In this document: one piece after another, positions 63,380 to 64,000 of the stretch
Position numbering within the stretch: the stretch's first letter is position 1
How the letters are laid out: the number at the start of each line of letters is the position of its first letter
NCBI GenBank assembly: GCA_004153385.1
Contig: SDAL01000001.1
Coordinates: forward strand, 868,001-932,000
Length of the DNA stretch: 64,000 bases
DNA from: Paracoccaceae bacterium
GTDB lineage: Bacteria; Pseudomonadota; Alphaproteobacteria; Rhodobacterales; Rhodobacteraceae
Direction: 5' to 3'
Program-made: the position numbers and the translations under genes
The notes under the pieces: generated by a model
The model's database searches: none
What the model saw: the letters and a program-made list of their open reading frames with translations, nothing else
Told to the model about the DNA's origin: nothing

Positions 63380-64000
63380 TTAGCCCACGGACCCTTCAAG
63401 TGAAATCGCAACAAGGCTTTGCGCTTCCATCGCGAATTCCATCGGCAAGGCCTGCAACACATCGCGACAGAACCCGTTCACGACAAGCGCCACCGCTTCC
63501 TCTTCATCCATCCCGCGCGCGCGGCAATAGAACAGCTGGTCGTCATCCACCTTGGAGGTGGTGGCCTCATGCTCGACCCGGCTCGAGTTGTTTTTGACCT
63601 CGATATAAGGGACGGTATGCGCACCACATTCGGAACCGATCAGCAAACTGTCACACTGGGTGTAGTTGCGGCTGTCAGTGGCCTTGGGATGCATGGACAC
63701 AAGACCACGATAGGTGTTTTGCGCGTGGCCCGCCGAAATCCCTTTCGACACAATCCGCGAGCGTGTGTTCTTGCCCAAGTGGATCATTTTCGTGCCTGTG
63801 TCGGCCTGCTGGTAGTTGTTGGCAATCGCGATGGAGTAGAACTCGCCCGAGCTTTCCTCGCCACGCAGGATGCACGACGGATATTTCCATGTGATCGCCG
63901 AACCGGTCTCGACCTGCGTCCACATCACCTTGGACCGGTCGCCACGACAATCGGCACGTTTGGTCACGAAGTTATAGATACCGCCCTTGCCGTTCTCATC
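63380..64000 (-). CDS. sufB: Iron-sulfur assembly scaffold protein SufB (5' part beyond window)
   Basis: The C-terminal about 205 residues of SufB are present. They include [61 protein letters not shown]-like [35 protein letters not shown] and [15 protein letters not shown]. The conserved cysteine and glutamate of the sulfur-transfer site (SECGAH and EHEA regions) are present. The frame is open to the right edge, so the gene starts outside the window. It heads the visible part of the suf operon. Confidence 0.97.
   Translation of the reverse strand, partial: DENGKGGIYNFVTKRADCRGDRSKVMWTQVETGSAITWKYPSCILRGEESSGEFYSIAIANNYQQADTGTKMIHLGKNTRSRIVSKGISAGHAQNTYRGLVSMHPKATDSRNYTQCDSLLIGSECGAHTVPYIEVKNNSSRVEHEATTSKVDDDQLFYCRARGMDEEEAVALVVNGFCRDVLQALPMEFAMEAQSLVAISLEGSVG

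Noticed and set aside
1-64000. CRISPR array
   Set aside because: No regularly spaced direct repeats were seen; the dispersed units A and B are far apart and lie in both orientations.

Overview
The window looks like a chromosome segment of a marine alphaproteobacterium of the Roseobacter group (Rhodobacteraceae). The evidence is an alphaproteobacterial suf operon with two YIP1-type membrane genes between sufD and sufS, a CtrA-type DNA-binding domain, Rhodobacteraceae-style prophage lysis genes, and mostly GC-rich coding with AT-rich islands. The genus cannot be fixed from the sequence.

Layout. 1-9.7 kb: end of a Crp/Fnr regulator, an M20 amidohydrolase, and a signalling block (GGDEF-EAL protein, hybrid histidine kinase, single-domain receiver, CheB-CheR-PAS protein). 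9.9-17.3 kb: cold-shock protein, endolysin-like protein, small outer-membrane beta-barrel, a type III polyketide synthase with its ICMT-like methyltransferase, and an SDR/AGE-isomerase pair divergent from an IclR regulator. 17.3-23.9 kb: a graveyard with a broken RND efflux pair whose pump is joined to the tail of a tyrosine integrase, then a quinone oxidoreductase/LysR pair, a P-loop kinase and a decayed transposase. 24.1-32.0 kb: a tight five-gene operon for two related secreted proteins, a MORN-repeat secreted protein and two membrane proteins, divergent from a DUF2207 protein. This is the best candidate for an undescribed envelope system. 32.4-47.9 kb: a patchwork of accessory genes (MscS channel, AraC, MerR with a frameshifted CDF metal exporter, catB-type acetyltransferase, broken HNH nuclease, AT-rich CtrA-like regulator, lipase-like hydrolase, MgtE, and LysR/SDR/SMP-30 sugar-lactone genes) separated by 0.5-kb non-coding stretches carrying dispersed repeats. 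48.6-58.5 kb: two wrecked IS3 elements, then a decayed prophage or integrated element (small membrane peptides, Cro/XRE protein, frameshifted adenine methylase, holin, lysozyme, integrase) ending at tRNA-Arg(CCG). 58.6-64.0 kb: the suf iron-sulfur operon, in the order sufB (cut), small gene, sufC, sufD, two YIP1 genes, sufS.

Overall the two ends are intact core chromosome and the middle is a mosaic of acquired and eroding DNA. At least twelve genes are visibly broken by frameshift, stop or deletion. Several breaks are single-base changes, one in a G run, so sequencing error should be excluded before calling all of them pseudogenes. All family assignments rest on motif recognition by eye; no database search was possible.
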